Positions 12,729 to 13,875 of a stretch of DNA of 13,875 nt are shown here, piece after piece. Position 1 is the stretch's first letter; each line of letters begins with the position of its first letter. The position numbers and the translations under genes were made by a program. Under the pieces are notes generated by a model, which worked only from the letters and a program-made list of their open reading frames with translations, searched no databases and was not told the DNA's origin. Source of the DNA: Bacillota bacterium (lineage in GTDB: Bacteria > Bacillota > UBA4882 > UBA10575). The stretch covers positions 8,847 to 22,721 of the forward strand of contig DOID01000024.1 in assembly GCA_003511465.1 (NCBI GenBank). Reading direction: 5' to 3'.

Positions 12729-13874
12729 ATGAAATTACTCTGTTCACAAGAGGAGTTGGCTCGTTCCTTACAGATTGCAACACGGGTTTTACCAGCAAAG
12801 ACTAGTATTCCTGTGCTTAATGGTTTAGTATTAGAGACCAGAGATGATCAATTATTCTGCTTTGGTAGTGACTTAGAAAATGGTATTGAAATCAAAGTCC
12901 CTGAAGTTACGATCATCACTCCTGGACGAGTAGTGCTTGGCGGTCGTACCTTTTATGATGTAATCCGGCATTTACCCCCGGGTCGTCTGGAAATTGGTAG
13001 CGCTGAAGATGGTAAAACCTTTATCGTAAAAACAACGAGTACTTTTTTTAACTTGAATATGCTACCGGCGGAAGAATATCCAGCAGTGCCCGATGGGTTA
13101 AAAGACATTTATCTTTATACCGAAGAACCAGAAGGAATGGGCAGACCAAACCCGCTCTTTTCCTTATCCGTTCCCCTTTTTGAAGAAGCGGTGCGCCAAA
13201 GTATTTACGCGACTGCCCCCAATGATTCCCGTCCGTTTCTCTCGAGTATCCTCTGGGAAAGTAAAGCGGATCAATTACGCTTTGTTGCGACCGATATTAA
13301 CCGCTTGGTCGTAAAAGACGTGCCCATCAAGGGTGATGGTGAGGAGAGTATCTTAGTGCCGGTTAAAGCCATGAAGGAAATGGTGACCATTTTCGGAAAC
13401 AATCCTGATGAAGAAATTTCTTTCTTTTTAATCAACCGTCAATTATTTGCGGTTGGACGCGGGATCATCTACTACACAAGACTAATTAATGCCCAATTTC
13501 CCCGTTATGAGCAGGTCATCCCCGCAGGTTTTGATGGCGAAGCCCACTTCAATCGGTCAATTCTTTTAAGTGCTTTAAACAGGAGTTTACTTATTGATAA
13601 GGCGGTTAAACTAAGTTTTACGCCGAATTTAATCACCATTTTTTCCTCGGAACCAGAATTAGGACAGTTTACCGAGGAAGTAAGTTGTTCTTATGAGGGT
13701 GAACCCTTTGAGATCGGCTTCAACGCCCAGTATATTACAGATTTTCTCAAAGCGGTCAGTGGCGAGGAAGAGATTGTTTTTCAACTTTCTACCGGGATGA
13801 AAGCATCGGTTTTGCAGGTGAAAGAGGAAAGGGCTTATACTTATGTGTTAATGCCACTCAGACTAAATTATTAA
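12729..13874 (+). CDS. dnaN: DNA polymerase III beta sliding clamp
   Basis: A complete 381-residue beta clamp that holds replicative polymerase on DNA. The N-terminus MKLLCSQEELARSLQIATRV, the IPVLNGLVLE strand, FNLNMLPAEEYP and the C-terminal YTYVLMPLRLNY (the partner-binding pocket end, usually MPMRL) are typical. It is slightly longer than many homologues (about 366-380), with a possible loop around EEPEGMGRPNP (residues 136-146). The ATG at 12729 has AGGAGG 8 nt upstream. The stop ends one base before the window edge, so the next gene (often recF) is not seen. Confidence 0.98.
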   Translation: MKLLCSQEELARSLQIATRVLPAKTSIPVLNGLVLETRDDQLFCFGSDLENGIEIKVPEVTIITPGRVVLGGRTFYDVIRHLPPGRLEIGSAEDGKTFIVKTTSTFFNLNMLPAEEYPAVPDGLKDIYLYTEEPEGMGRPNPLFSLSVPLFEEAVRQSIYATAPNDSRPFLSSILWESKADQLRFVATDINRLVVKDVPIKGDGEESILVPVKAMKEMVTIFGNNPDEEISFFLINRQLFAVGRGIIYYTRLINAQFPRYEQVIPAGFDGEAHFNRSILLSALNRSLLIDKAVKLSFTPNLITIFSSEPELGQFTEEVSCSYEGEPFEIGFNAQYITDFLKAVSGEEEIVFQLSTGMKASVLQVKEERAYTYVLMPLRLNY

Positions 13875-13875
13875 G

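Overview
The window is the replication-origin neighbourhood of a Gram-positive type (Bacillota/Firmicutes) chromosome. The gene order rpmH-rnpA-yidD-yidC-jag-mnmE-mnmG-rsmG-parA-parB runs leftward from the origin and dnaA-dnaN runs rightward. Consensus sigma-A type promoters, strong Shine-Dalgarno sites (AAGGAGG) and B. subtilis-type DnaA boxes (TTATCCACA) and parS (TGTTTCACGTGAAACA) fit this. The DUF4446 gene after parB and the absence of noc point to a lineage outside the Bacilli (Clostridia- or Limnochordia-like). I cannot name the genus from the sequence.

Layout, left to right. 1-1602 (minus): a cell-envelope module made of a bactofilin cut by the window edge, a membrane-anchored M23 endopeptidase, and a shorter paralogue of that enzyme's N-terminal half with no peptidase domain. 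1742-2248 (minus): DUF4446 membrane protein. 2364-2468: two hairpins that separate it from parAB. 2476-4117 (minus): parA-parB, overlapping by 8 nt, with a perfect parS inside parB and a second parS upstream at 4250. 4276-8241 (minus): mnmE-mnmG-rsmG, ended by an intrinsic terminator at 4225-4245. 8332-10697 (minus): rpmH, rnpA, yidD, a 254-nt spacer, yidC and jag, driven by a textbook promoter at 10737-10765 and ended by a hairpin at 8298-8330. 10698-11135: left origin arm with a cluster of DnaA boxes and the dnaA promoter. 11136-12473 (plus): dnaA. 12474-12728: right origin arm with more DnaA boxes, three CTA repeats that look like DnaA-trios, and an AT-rich stretch (probable unwinding element). 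12729-13874 (plus): complete dnaN.

The genes form a coherent set. DnaA opens the origin and the clamp (DnaN) is loaded there. ParA/ParB/parS segregates the newly copied origin. RpmH, RnpA, YidD, YidC and Jag serve ribosome assembly, RNase P, membrane insertion and RNA binding. MnmE/MnmG modify the tRNA wobble uridine and RsmG methylates 16S rRNA. All genes point away from the origin, so they are co-oriented with the forks. The least routine part is the bactofilin/M23/peptidase-less-paralogue module at the left end. The other items worth checking are regulatory: overlapping hairpins between jag and mnmE, an odd leader before yidC, and a strong hairpin whose U-tract suits the strand that carries no gene.
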